Assembly: GCA_963969495.1 (NCBI GenBank)
Contig: OZ018318.1
Coordinates: forward strand, 101,960,641 to 102,024,640
DNA length: 64,000 bases
Origin: Ceratothoa steindachneri
Taxonomy: Eukaryota > Arthropoda > Malacostraca > Isopoda > Cymothoidae
Direction: 5' to 3'
Shown here in pieces: positions 24,156 through 34,083 of this stretch; position 1 is the first letter of the stretch; each line of letters starts with the position of its first letter. The translations under genes were made by a program, and so were the position numbers. A model generated the notes under the pieces. The model searched no databases and had not been told where the DNA came from. It was given only the letters and a program-made list of their open reading frames with translations.

Positions 24156-24229
24156 TCATCCGCCATACAACCTTTGGATTATCACGTTTTATAGCCTTTA
24201 GGCAATCATACTTGCAATGAAAGATTTTT

Positions 24230-24514
24230 AGTCACGTGCACGCGATTCTAAAAGTTACTATGTCGGTCAGTCGGTCGGATGGTAGCCATTTTACTTTTCA
24301 GTGTCTTTTTTGGCAATGGCATCGTAACTATTCGGCCGATTCTAACGGAATTCGAAACCCCTATGTTGTTTTTCATTCTCTTCCAAATGATATAATTTCC
24401 AATGTTCTTTCAAGGTTAGTCAGGGAATTATTGAAAGTTTTGAAGGTTGTAAGGTCATATGGTCAGAAGTCAGAATAATTGAGAGCACGCGACTTAGGTC
24501 TGTTGACCTTGTTT
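24230..24514 (+). mobile_element. MITE-like family M1, copy 1
   Basis: Begins AGTCACGTGCACGCGA and has the complementary GAGAGCACGCGACT near its right end, with GGTCTGTTGACCTTGTTT beyond. Shared with 43,724-44,020 and 44,606-44,776. TTA lies on both sides of the GTCRCGTGC core. The 80-codon frame at 24,236-24,478 is not conserved in the other copies. Confidence 0.7.
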
Positions 24515-24700
24515 CTTAATAAGGTCGGAGTATTTACAAGATTTTGGATTTATACTTATTATTCTCATTTAATGCTTCTTTATCTTCATTTTACACAATT
24601 ACTCTGAGCCTAAACAAAATAATCTTTTACTCCTAATTTCCTTGTTTACACCAATGATTTACACTACAATTGAAAGAAGATTAATAATAAAAAAAACTAT

Positions 24701-24746
24701 ATCCAAGAGACCAATTTAACAGCCCTGTTAAATTGGTCTCTTGGAT
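24701..24746. repeat. Perfect 22-bp hairpin with 2-nt loop
   Basis: ATCCAAGAGACCAATTTAAC plus AG is followed by CC and then its exact reverse complement. With no mismatch it is either recent or maintained. No T-tract or gene lies beside it to suggest a terminator. Confidence 0.9.
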
Positions 24747-24904
24747 CGAGTGACTTGCGAAGCGTAGATAAAGGGCTTATGCAGGTGTGATCGATAAATT
24801 GTAAAGGTAGATACTCATTGCTATAGTAGAGCAAAAAAATCACAACGTATATTGCAGTTTAATTTACTAATAACAAAGAAACCAAACTATACCAAAGATC
24901 TGCT

Positions 24905-25385
24905 AAAACTTTCACCTCTAACTTCAATCAATTATAAAAAGACCAAATACGAAAGATTTGCCAAACTTCCACCCAAAACTGCCATCAAGTTTAAAAAGAC
25001 CAAACACGAATGATCTGCCAAAACTTCCACCAATTTTAAAAGGACCAAATATGAAAGATCTGCCAAAACCTTCACCCAAAACTTTCATCAATTTTAAAAA
25101 GACCACATGCGAAAGATCTGCAAAGACTTCCATATTTTAAAACTTCAGACCAAATACGAAAGATCTGCCAAAACTTCGATATTTTAAAACTTTTGACTAA
25201 ATACGAAAGATCTGCCCAAACTTCCATATTTTAAAACTTTTGACAAAATACGAAAGATCTGCCCAAACTTCCATATTTTAAAACACTTGACCAAATACGA
25301 AAGATCTGCCCAAACTTCCATATTTTAAAACTTTTGACCAAATACGAAAGATCTGCCAAAACTACTATACAAAACTTCCATTAAG
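24905..25385. repeat. Minisatellite around GACCAAATACGAAAGATCTG
   Basis: Tandem copies of GACCAAATACGAAAGATCTG followed by CCAAAACTTCCATATTTTAA. The later units have a period of about 47 bp and the earlier ones are longer and more irregular. Small frames on both strands are artefacts. Confidence 0.85.
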
Positions 25386-25844
25386 TTCTCCATGAGAAGA
25401 AAAAAACTTAAATTTCATCCCAATATTTAAAAGACGAAAATAAAGCGAATGCCGTTTCAATCGACGACACTTTTGATAAAACTATAGAATTTAACGCCTA
25501 GGATAAAATATATTTTAAGGGAGGAAAGAATGTGTCCCCCCTTATTCTCCATTCTCCAAGTATCCCCTTACCTCCCTTTTAAAAGGGCTTATAAAAGTCA
25601 GATTAATCTCCCGATAAAATTTCGAAACTTTTTTTGGCACCTGAAGTAAAATAAGGTATCGTCTCAGCTCGGACCAATTCGTTTGAATTTAGCGTAAACA
25701 ATGGCTTTTCACATCATCGATGTGTGTAAAAAAGTATTGTGTACGCGTGTAAAGAGGTAAAGAGTGCTCGGGGGTGGAGCCAAGGGCATTGTGTATATGC
25801 ATTACATGTTTATAATACAAAAAACCTTATAGAATTTGGTCTTA
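25386..25844. other. Unassigned
   Basis: Nothing recognisable. A GTGTA-rich stretch lies near 25,720-25,800. Confidence 0.4.
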
Positions 25845-25940
25845 CCTCCAGTGGGATTCGAACGTAAGATTTATTGCATGAAAAGAAGCCAAAATGCAGC
25901 TGCAAGAGGGCATGGGTTTACTGGATAGTTAATAAATTTA
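25845..25940 (-). repeat. tRNA-derived sequence, minus strand
   Basis: The reverse complement contains TTTTCATGCAATAAATCTTA followed by CGTTCGAATCCCACTGGAGG, a box B-type element. It resembles the tRNA-like piece at 2,758-2,832 (TTTTCATG...GGTTCGAATCCC). It is too diverged to fold as a tRNA. Confidence 0.4.
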
Positions 25941-26392
25941 AACCTATGGACAGACGTGTTCTCTATCGTTCGTGTAAAAAGTGGTGCGGTTAGGGGAAGT
26001 GAAAATGTGTGACGCGTTCATAGCAAGAGTATAGAGGAGAATAATAGTTGCCCCCAATGGAGCTTGTCATTCTCATAAACATGCACCAATAAACCAAAGG
26101 AGGAAAGTCTCCTTGTGGAGACGACTTGTGTATGGAAGATGAGAACCATAAAAGTAAATAGGTTTCACTTTACTTCTTGACGTGGAAAGGGTGACTCTCA
26201 CTTGAGCCACGAAAGAGTTTTTACCAAACGTGGACAGATGTCAAAACAAATTACTACAATTGTTCGTACCTCTTCGTCTAACGAGGACCGGGCCGTTGTG
26301 GAATAAAACTTAGGAGTAATTTTATACTGATCTTTATGTATGTTTCATTATCACGTTGTGGAAACTCATCAAAGTACAAAGACAGAAAGGAC

Positions 26393-26432
<40 letters not shown>
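26393..26432. repeat. (AAT)n microsatellite
   Basis: About 13 uninterrupted AAT units. Confidence 0.95.
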
Positions 26433-26433
<1 letters not shown>

Positions 26434-26516
26434 TTACCACAATACGATAATTCGAACTTCCCCATTTAATACCCTTAAACATTTCTCAACTTCATTTTGT
26501 TACATTACCCTGGGGA

Positions 26517-26990
26517 CCAAGAGCTCTGCTAGCCGAGTGGTTACGGCGTTGGTCTGCCAACGTCGCGGTACTGGGTTCGATCTCGAATCCTGGCATGAGT
26601 GGACACAAACGTGGCTACCATGCGATGGACGCATTGGGCTCAGCCCTGTACTGGAGTGGGTAGATCTTACAGTTCTCATCACACATATAGCCAATTACAA
26701 CACTACTTTCTATCCACTCCCGTCTTCGCAGCACAACACACACTCTGTTCCAAGGAATCCTGCTGAGAAGTATCTATTTCCACATACCTCTGACGTGGAA
26801 CAGGCCCCTCTCCCTCTCTCCACATGAACGCTGTTTGGTATCAAAGCATAATATCTCTCGGCACCTCTCCCCAAAGAGGACCAGACCGACTCACCTGTCA
26901 TACTGACCTTCATGTTTATTTCATTATCCAGGCGGGATCCGCCTGGATAAAGGTAGGTTGGCGAACTACTACTACTACTAGTACACAATT
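26517..26990 (+). mobile_element. tRNA-derived SINE (family S1), best copy
   Basis: The head reads TAGCCGAGTGGTTACGGCG, an excellent box A, with GGTCTGCCAACGTCGCGG in the anticodon region and GGGTTCGATC as box B. The body follows with GTGGACACAAACGTGG and GTAGATCTTACAG. Near the 3' end is a 12-bp hairpin, TTATCCAGGCGG-GAT-complement (26,924-26,950), then a tail of ACT repeats. The RNA polymerase III promoter could be functional. Frames inside (26,537-26,827) are not proteins. Confidence 0.85.
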
Positions 26991-27239
26991 TTCGTTGAGT
27001 TAGATCTGACGCTTGTTTTTGACTAATTTATAGCCTCTGAATCCCAAAATAACTCCAGTTTTTCTGTATCACATTAACATTTAGAGCTACAGGATACCTT
27101 CGCGCTGCATCAAACCCCCTAAAAATACCGCATCTAAAAAAATTGTGCTTATTTTATAGAATGTTTGAACAATTTACAGACAATGGAAGATAATAAAACC
27201 GCTTGAATGTAATGGTTGTCAAATTTATTTTGGTCATAC

Positions 27240-28815
27240 AAAGTCAAATTGTGTGAAAGTAGTTGAGGCAAAAATTCAAGCTTTTCCTGGAACGTTCACT
27301 GTGTGAAAAATTTCGCTTTATACTCCGAAGGTACTCAGCCAACATATTTACATCCCAGCTACTCTCATACCGTTCATCCATGATCTTTAAATCTTGGTAG
27401 AATCGTTCACTTGGATCATCAGTGACTTCGCCAATTTATGATCGGGAAGTTAGCAACATGGCTATGCAGAAAATGCAACCTGATACTCATGTTGCAACCG
27501 AGCGTTTTGCAGCTCTCCAATAGTTTCCGGAAATTTGGGTGTAAATCTTTGCTCGCGTTTTTCCAAGAAAGTTCTGTGCAAGGTCTTCGAATGATAAGTT
27601 CTGAATGATAAGTTCTGACATTATCCCGATGAAATGTTCATCTTTGATGAGTTGCCGAATCTGTGGACGATTTAACACAACCGCCTTGATTTGTTTTTTT
27701 TAATTGACAGGCCACGAGATGCCAAAAGGAGGTACATTGAAATACTTGCCTTCAGTTTGCAAGATTTTAACAAATTGCTTCATGAGAGCAAGTATGAAGT
27801 GCAGAGGTGGGAATATAATATTTGTTCTGTCAATAAGTTACTAGTGTAGAATGTTGTCATCACTAGTTTTTAGGTCAGATCTTGGAGGCCAATTCTTCTC
27901 TACCCAATGCTTCCCTTGAGCTTTGTCGTCTCGCATGCAAAAAAAAGAGGGATGCTGTGTGTACCTGCGTGGCTGATCAAGAAGGAAGCATACAATTTTA
28001 AGGTCAACACAGATTATTCACTCGTGTTTGTGATATTGCAACAACTCAATGACTCTCTTTATGCCTCTATGTTCTTCATGAAGACTGACTGAATGCCCAG
28101 CCTGAACTGCACCAGATAAATTACCATTGTGGAGGAGAACATGCATTAAGCTCCGCTTTGTGGGATCGATGAACAGTTGCTATTCAGTTAAGTTTTAGAT
28201 CGGAATTGCCATTACCTTCAGTAAGTTCTCTATGTTATGGCAATACACAAAGCTACTGTCACTTTGAAAGTATGGAAAAATACACTTCCTCTGATTCGAA
28301 AGTAGGATACCATCGCTATTTTTTTAAGTAGGTTTTTCTGATTCAGTCTTGATGCTAGAAGTTCTAAAGCCTTTTTTGATAGTCCCAAATCTCGAGCCAA
28401 ATCATTTATTCAACTCATTCTGATCGAATCCCTTACGAGTTGAATGATTTTCAATTCCAGAAATCTCCATCATTTTTTCACTCCTCATCTTGATTCCGAT
28501 CTTCAAGATAGGGTAGTTTAATGAAAAAAGTCACTAGTATAGCTGATGGTTGACTAAGATACTCGATTTTACATTTGCTGTTCTTGTATTCTAGATTTTT
28601 CACTAAACAAAAGTAACAACAGTCCGTGCAATGATATTTTGGCTCTCGCAAAATGATAGGGACCAAATGCCAATTTATCAGGTCTTTCCTTGGTCCTCAT
28701 CCGTAAACTCTCGATACCCTGCTTGCACACCTTGTGAGGGGCCCATGACTTGCCTTGGTCATCAATTTGCTTGACAAATGTGCTGGTAATGGTGAAATTG
28801 AAAAATTCAAGGGAT
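27240..28815 (-). pseudogene. Unrecognised gene family U, copy 1, broken
   Basis: Read on the minus strand in several frames it parallels copy 2 (44,895-49,727). From the N side: DDQGKSWAPHK; HCTDCCYFC, a paired-cysteine block (28,600-28,640), then IEYLSQPSAI; LFIDPTKRS and VLLHNGN (near 28,170); ICVDLKIVCFLL (near 28,000). The C side has RQLIKDEHF, AQNFLGK, LHFLHSHVANFP and SERFYQDLKIMDERY. The same order of motifs in copy 2 shows homology. Conserved acidic positions (FID, VDLK, GERF-like) could belong to an RNase H-like fold, but that is inference. I recall similar uncharacterised proteins being repetitive in arthropods. Many stops and frameshifts are present. Confidence 0.65.
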
Positions 28816-29064
28816 TGAAGAAAACGGACTAGTTTTGAAATCAGCAGCGATTTTAGCTTAAATCAAGTAAAAAATACAACTTAATACAAATTATGCTCAA
28901 AGATTTTCCCCTGTTTTATCGTTCACACTTTCTCACTTCATTTTGTTACATTATCGTTCACACTCCGCCACTATATTCCGTTTTATTATCCACCACACTC
29001 TACCACTGCATTCTGTTTTAGTATCGCTCACAAATCCCCAGTTTATTTTCTTATATATAAATAC

Positions 29065-29077
<13 letters not shown>

Positions 29078-29156
<79 letters not shown>
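29078..29156. repeat. (TA)n microsatellite
   Basis: Outer left boundary of the palindromic SINE dimer at 29,155-29,346. Confidence 0.95.
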
Positions 29157-29161
<5 letters not shown>

Positions 29162-29346
29162 GAATCCATTAAACCACATTGAAAGAGAAAACGGAATAAT
29201 TTTTCCTTGCAGTAATATTTTTATTACCTTTTTTCGAAAAAATCCGTGTAGGGAAGCGATTTTTTCTAAAAAAGGTAATACAAATATTACTGCAAGGAAA
29301 AATTATTCCGTTTTCTCTTTCAATGTGGTTTAATGGATTCATTTTC
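29155..29346. mobile_element. Palindromic SINE dimer, family A, copy 1
   Basis: Arms of about 88 bp (29,155-29,243 and 29,258-29,346) are near-perfect reverse complements around a centre of about 14 bp. Each arm is the body of the tRNA-derived SINE at 29,515-29,718, here joined head to head with tails outward. The left tail runs into (TA)n; the right is followed by TTTTCATCATTCTCTCGTGC, also found after the dimer at 51,700. Only a trace of the tRNA end remains at the centre. Confidence 0.85.
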
Positions 29347-29514
29347 ATCATTCTCTCGTGCTACTTTGAGAGATTTATACATTTGTATATCTGCCACGCG
29401 TTTACCTATTCCTCATTTATTCTTTGAATTCCCAATTAATTTTATATTTTCTTTCATAGTCTCCGTTCGAGCTGGCGAAAGTGTTCGTTAAAAGCTATTT
29501 AATTCAAAGAATTT
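29347..29514. other. Spacer between two family A SINE loci
   Basis: The first 40 bp (to about 29,388) are shared with 51,893-51,934, so this flank duplicated together with the dimer. The rest is unassigned. Confidence 0.5.
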
Positions 29515-29715
29515 TTTGCTTCTCTGCGTAGCGTAGTGTACTAACGGCATACATTTAACTGCGATCAAATCGGTGCTCGCTGCCTCAGTGTGCCTGGTTC
29601 GAATCGCATCCCTGCACGGATTTTTCTAAAAAAGGTAATAAAAATATTACTGCAAGGAAAAATTATTCCGTAAGGAAAAATTATTCCGTTTTCTTTTTCA
29701 ATGTGGTTTAATGGA

Positions 29716-29718
<3 letters not shown>
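29515..29718 (+). mobile_element. tRNA-derived SINE, family A, single copy
   Basis: The tRNA-like head has GTAGCGTAGTGTACTAACGG (box A-like) and CCTGGTTCGAATCGCATCCC (box B). The body runs from CACGGATTTTTCTAAAAAAG to AATGTGGTTTAATGGATTC and ends directly in (TA)n. A 19-bp block (AAGGAAAAATTATTCCGTA) is duplicated in tandem inside the body near 29,655. This is the unit that makes up the dimers at 29,155 and 51,700. Confidence 0.8.

Positions 29719-29767
<49 letters not shown>
29719..29767. repeat. (TA)n microsatellite
   Basis: Lies between the SINE tail and the left end of the next mariner-like element. Confidence 0.95.
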
Positions 29768-29769
<2 letters not shown>

Positions 29770-31676
29770 GGTCTTTCAAAAAGGTTGATGGGTTTTTAAA
29801 TGTAAATAAAACAAGTTGTGTGTGATATATGCACTCAATTTATTTTAAATTTGAAAGTACATTTTATTGCATTAAGTGGGGAATATGACGTCGTTCAAAT
29901 GTCCGCGGCGGCTTCGCTTGTTGGAACGTATTCGGGAGGCCCAATTTTCGATGACTTTGTCGTATAAATCTGGTTGAATTTGCTGGATGGTGTTCGTTAT
30001 GTTGACTTTGAGGACATCAACTGTTTGCAAATTATTCGCATAGACCTGCGATTTAAGGTATCCCCAAAGAAAGTAGTCTAATGGCGTTAAATCGCATGAT
30101 CTCGGTGGCCAGTTGAATCGCTGGTGCAAAATGTCTATCGTGGCGTGCGCAGTGTGGCACGTAGCGCCGTCCTGTTGGAACCACATGTCGTCAGTATCCA
30201 TATCAGGCATATAATCCAGTTAAGGCCACAAGAAGTTGCTTATCATCGATCTGTAGGTCTCGCCGTTGACGGTTATGGCAATCCCATCTTCGTTCTTAAA
30301 AAATACGGACCGATGATTCCGTTAGACAAAAATCCGCACCAAACAGTGACTTTGTTGGGATGCAATTGGTGCTGGTGTATCTCATGTGGATTGTTTTCGT
30401 CCCAAATCCGACAATTTTGCTTGTTCACAAATCCATTCATCCAAAAATGGGCGTCGTCGATGAAGATGATTTTTTTTTGGGGGGGGGGGGGGAATTTGGG
30501 GCAACTTCCAACTGCTCTAGAGCCCAATCAGCGAACACACGGTGTTATCTATGGTCGTTTGCCTTCAATTTTCGATGACTTTGTCGTATAAATCTGGTTG
30601 AATTTGCTGGATGGTGTTCGTTATGTTGACTTTGAGGACATCAACTGTTTGCAAATTATTCGCATAGACCTGCGATTTAAGGTATCCCCAAAGAAAGTAG
30701 TCTAATGGCGTTAAATCGCATGATCTCGGTGGCCAGTTGAATCGCTGGTGCAAAATGTCTATCGTGGCGTGCGCAGTGTGGCACGTAGCGCCGTCCTGTT
30801 GGAACCACATGTCGTCAGTATCCATATCAGGCATATAATCCAGTTAAGGCCACAAGAAGTTGCTTATCATCGATCTGTAGGTCTCGCCGTTGACGGTTAT
30901 GGCAATCCCATCTTCGTTCTTAAAAAATACGGACCGATGATTCCGTTAGACAAAAATCCGCACCAAACAGTGACTTTGTTGGGATGCAATTGGTGCTGGT
31001 GTATCTCATGTGGATTGTTTTCGTCCCAAATCCGACAATTTTGCTTGTTCACAAATCCATTCATCCAAAAATGGGCGTCGTCGATGAAGATGATTTTTTT
31101 TTTGGGGGGGGGGGGAATTTGGGGCAACTTCCAACTGCTCTAGAGCCCAATCAGCGAACACACGGTGTTATCTATGGTCGTTTGCCTTCAGTTTTTGGGT
31201 AAGTTGGATTTTGTACGAGTGCAGACCCAAGTACCTACGCATAATTCGCCAAACTGAAGTCGCAGAAAGGCCAAGTTCTTGTAAACCACGACAAATTGAC
31301 TGCCTCGAATTTTCCCGTACACTCTTATTTGCAGCAGCGATGTTTTCAGCAGACCTTGCGTTTCGGCGACGTACGGGTGTTGGCTGATTGTTGATCGACC
31401 CTTTTGCCTCGAATTTGGCCACCAAGAGTCGAACAGTGGACTCAGCAGGACGATTGTGGTGAGGATAGAAATCACGTAATGCGCGGAACGTTTGTCGAAC
31501 GAAGCACTGATATTGATAATAACATTTGATGATTTACACACGCTATTCAACGCTATAACCTTCCATCGTGACTTGCCAAGTACTATTGAACAGTACACAG
31601 TGAGGTTGCCAGCTGTCGCTCTAACAACATGGCCACAACGCCTGACAAAGCTCGAGCGTCCTTGTTGAAAGACCCT
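29768..31676 (-). mobile_element. mariner-like element with 624-bp internal tandem duplication
   Basis: Short inverted ends: AGGGTCTTTCAAAAAGG on the left, and CTTGTTGAAAGACCCT on the right. The left end sits in (TA)n, while the right end abuts Penelope sequence with no TA. Positions 29,942-30,565 are repeated at 30,566-31,189 almost without change apart from the T/G homopolymer run, with CAATTTT/CAGTTTT at the junctions. The duplicated part covers most of the catalytic domain. It must be very young or an assembly product. Confidence 0.88.
29872..31600 (-). pseudogene. mariner/IS630-type transposase, duplicated and broken
   Basis: From the N side: a DUF4817-like helical start and second helix-turn-helix (VAKFEAKGSI, then LGLSATSVWRIMRRYLG) in 31,168-31,600. 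The first catalytic block is IDDAHFWMNGFVNKQNCRIW, with ID-D where most relatives have SDE. The second is MWFQQDGATCHTAH and the third PPRSCDLTPLDYFLWGYLK. Only 25 residues separate the second and third aspartates, whereas I expect about 37 in this group, so a short deletion probably preceded the duplication. The catalytic part occurs twice (29,872-30,527 and 30,565-31,127). A stop follows FLWP in both copies. Inactive. Confidence 0.85.
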
Positions 31677-33469
31677 TTGGCACACGAATTTTATCACAAA
31701 CTGAAGAAATTGAAAAGATTTTCTCTCATGTTCAGAAACAGTGATATTAAAATGCTAAGTTCCCTATCTAATAATCCAGATATTGTCATTACCAAACTCG
31801 ATAAAGGAAATGGAGTTGTTCTATTAAATTGAACTGACTATGTACACAAAATGGAATCTATACCTGCAGACACTACAAAATTTAAACTGCTCTCAGAAAC
31901 ACCTACAAAAATATCTTTAAAACTAGAAGATAAAGTTAACAGAGTTCTGTTAAATCTAAAATCCACTAAAGTTATAGACCAGCAAACTTATGATGCTCTA
32001 CATTGTAGTGGTTCTGGGTTAGGCTTATTATACGGCCTCCCTAAGCTACACAAAGCTGGTGTTCCTCTCCGACCAATTCTAGCTTCCTATCCTCTTGCAA
32101 CTTTTAACCTTTCTAAATATGTTGCTAAATTGCTTTCTGGGTTAGCCATAGGTCAATACACCATAAAAAACAGCTATTCTTTTGTTAATGAATTATTGTC
32201 ACACAATTTTGCACCTCAAAAGTCCTAGTCAGTTACGATGTATCCTCACTATTTACAAATGTTCCTGTTAATGAAACAATTGATATTATTTTAAATCTAA
32301 TTTTTAACAAAACAGGCACCTTTCACAATTTCTCTCGTAAAAATTTCAAGACTATTTTAGAAATGATTTTTAATGAGAATTATTTTTTATTTAATAACAA
32401 GGTTTAACAACAGATAGATGGAGTAGGAATGGGCTCACCAATTGCTCCATTAGCAGCTAATATTTTCATGATTCATCTTGAAAATAACTTTATGAAACAT
32501 TGCCCTTTTGATTTCAAACCCATATTTTATCGTAGGTATTTTGACGACTCCTTTGCTATTTTTGATAATATAGAACATGCCCACCATTTTTTTAATTTTA
32601 TAAACTCTTATCATCCCAACATTAAATATACCATTGAATTAGAGAGTAACTATCAACTTCCTTTTCTAGACGTCATTATAGAAAAAACCGACAAACTAAC
32701 TACCTCAATATACAGAAAGCCTACCTTTAGTGGTTTAGGAATCAATTCTTTCAGCTATTTTGACTTGTCATACAAACTCAGTACAATAAAATCTCTAATA
32801 TATAGAGGTTACCATCTCTCCTCCAATTATTCCCTAATGCACAATAAATTCCAGACTCTAAAGTCTTATTCTAAAAATAATTGTTACCCCCCACCTTTGG
32901 TTGACAAACTAATCAATAATTTTCTTACCAAAATTTACTCTCCATCCTTTCTCTCATATAATGTTACCAAAAATGAAAATTTTTTCGTATTACCAGAAAT
33001 GGGACCTTACAATAAATTATTCATTAGAAAATGCAACAAATTACTCAAAAAATATTTCTTTCATACCAACTTCAAAATCACTTTTGTTAACCCACTTTCC
33101 ATAGGAAGTTTTTTTTCGTCAAAAGACAAACTTCCTCTAGAAATGAGCAGCCGTGTTGTTTATGCTTTTACTTGTCTTTGTTGTTTGCAAGGAACCTATA
33201 TTGGTAGTACGGTTCGCTCATTGAAAGAGAGGTTTTGTTCTCACATGGGAATAAGCCATCGCACTGGAAAAATATTTTCTAAGAAGGAAGCTTCTGTAAT
33301 TAGAAATCATAGTATACAATGCAAGACAGAATGTTCCATAGATAACTTCAAAATAATTGGTCATAATAACAATGAATATAGTCTAAGAATTTTGGAATCC
33401 CTACTAATACGTACAAAATCTCTTACACTCAACATAGATAATACTGCTGTTTCCCTTCTTATTTCTTAA
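31677..33469 (+). pseudogene. Penelope-like reverse transcriptase with GIY-YIG endonuclease
   Basis: Single ORF that would copy RNA and nick the target. Visible in order: ITKLDKGNGVV, then YGLPKLHKAGVPLRPI, then SYDVSSLFTNVPVNETI (motif A). MGSPIAPLAANIFM (motif B) and YRRYFDDSFAIF (catalytic FDD) follow, then LPFLDV. After a linker comes a GIY-YIG domain (VVYAFTC, TYIGSTVRSLKERFCSHMG). The linker is basic and lysine-rich. Damage is light: TGA at 31,830-31,832, a one-base shift near 32,226 and TAA at 32,405-32,407. The last 346 codons (32,429-33,469) are fully open. The N-terminus is missing. The GIY-YIG domain marks it as an endonuclease-plus Penelope-like element. Confidence 0.92.
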
Positions 33470-33926
33470 TTTTAATTACCTCATTCAACAACGAACCAAC
33501 CTTCTATTATTTAACAACCAACCAATCAAATTCATATCCTTCTTTAAGCCACATCCTTTATAATTTCTTCACTTTGTGATTTCTCCTGAACTTCATCAGT
33601 AAGCAATATTATACTGTAATTTTTTACTTTTGTGTTTTTGCTTCTTTTTTTTCGTGTCAATAGTGATTACATTAGATTAATAATTTGATTTTCTTGCCTT
33701 TTAAATTCCTGAGTTATCGTAAGCAATATTATACTGTAATTATTTACTTTTGTTTTTTGTTTTTTTCGTTTTAATAGTGTTATATTAGATTGCTAATTTG
33801 ATTCTCTTAACTTTTAAATTCCTGAGTTATTTTCTAATTCTTGATTTACCTAAATAGTCTTAACCTAATTATTATTAATATTTTTAATATTCTTTAACTG
33901 TATTAGATTAATTTATGTTTTAGAAC

Positions 33927-33966
33927 CTGAAGATGGGTGATACGCCCGAAACGTTGTTCCATAAAT
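33927..33966 (+). ncRNA. Hairpin in Penelope 3' region, hammerhead-like core
   Basis: CCTGAAGATGGG-TGATAC-GCCCGAAACGTT: a short stem between constant CTGAAGATG and CGAAACGTTG. A second locus (59,580-59,614) has the same constant parts around a different but equally pairing stem. CUGANGA...GAAA is the hammerhead ribozyme core, and Penelope-like elements are known to carry hammerheads. Here the base pair next to the core is U/C, so self-cleavage is uncertain. Confidence 0.45.
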
Positions 33967-34013
33967 AAATCACATGTACCTCAGCCTCCTATGTGTCCTT
34001 ACATTCACCGTGA

Positions 34014-34017
<4 letters not shown>

Positions 34018-34081
<64 letters not shown>
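34018..34081. repeat. (TA)n microsatellite
   Basis: Separates the Penelope 3' end from the DD41D element. Confidence 0.95.

Positions 34082-34083
<2 letters not shown>

Larger units (their letters stand above)
31677..34017 (+). mobile_element. Penelope-like retroelement, 5'-truncated
   Basis: Starts abruptly inside the reverse transcriptase coding region exactly where the mariner-like end stops. It contains the broken ORF (to 33,469) and a 3' region with two tandem copies of a 120-bp unit (33,600-33,836, each starting GTAAGCAATATTATACTG). Then comes a hairpin motif at about 33,927-33,954, and it ends at a (TA)n array. Penelope-like elements are known for 5' truncation and for insertion at AT-rich sites. 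Confidence 0.88.

Noticed and set aside
24701..24746. Rho-independent-type terminator
   Set aside because: The sequence is from a eukaryote, and the hairpin has no U-tract or neighbouring gene.
26537..26827. 96-codon frame as a small gene
   Set aside because: It lies wholly within a tRNA-derived SINE.
30124..31202. Plus-strand frames of 155 and 131 codons inside the mariner-like element
   Set aside because: They are antisense to the transposase, and appear twice only because the element is internally duplicated.
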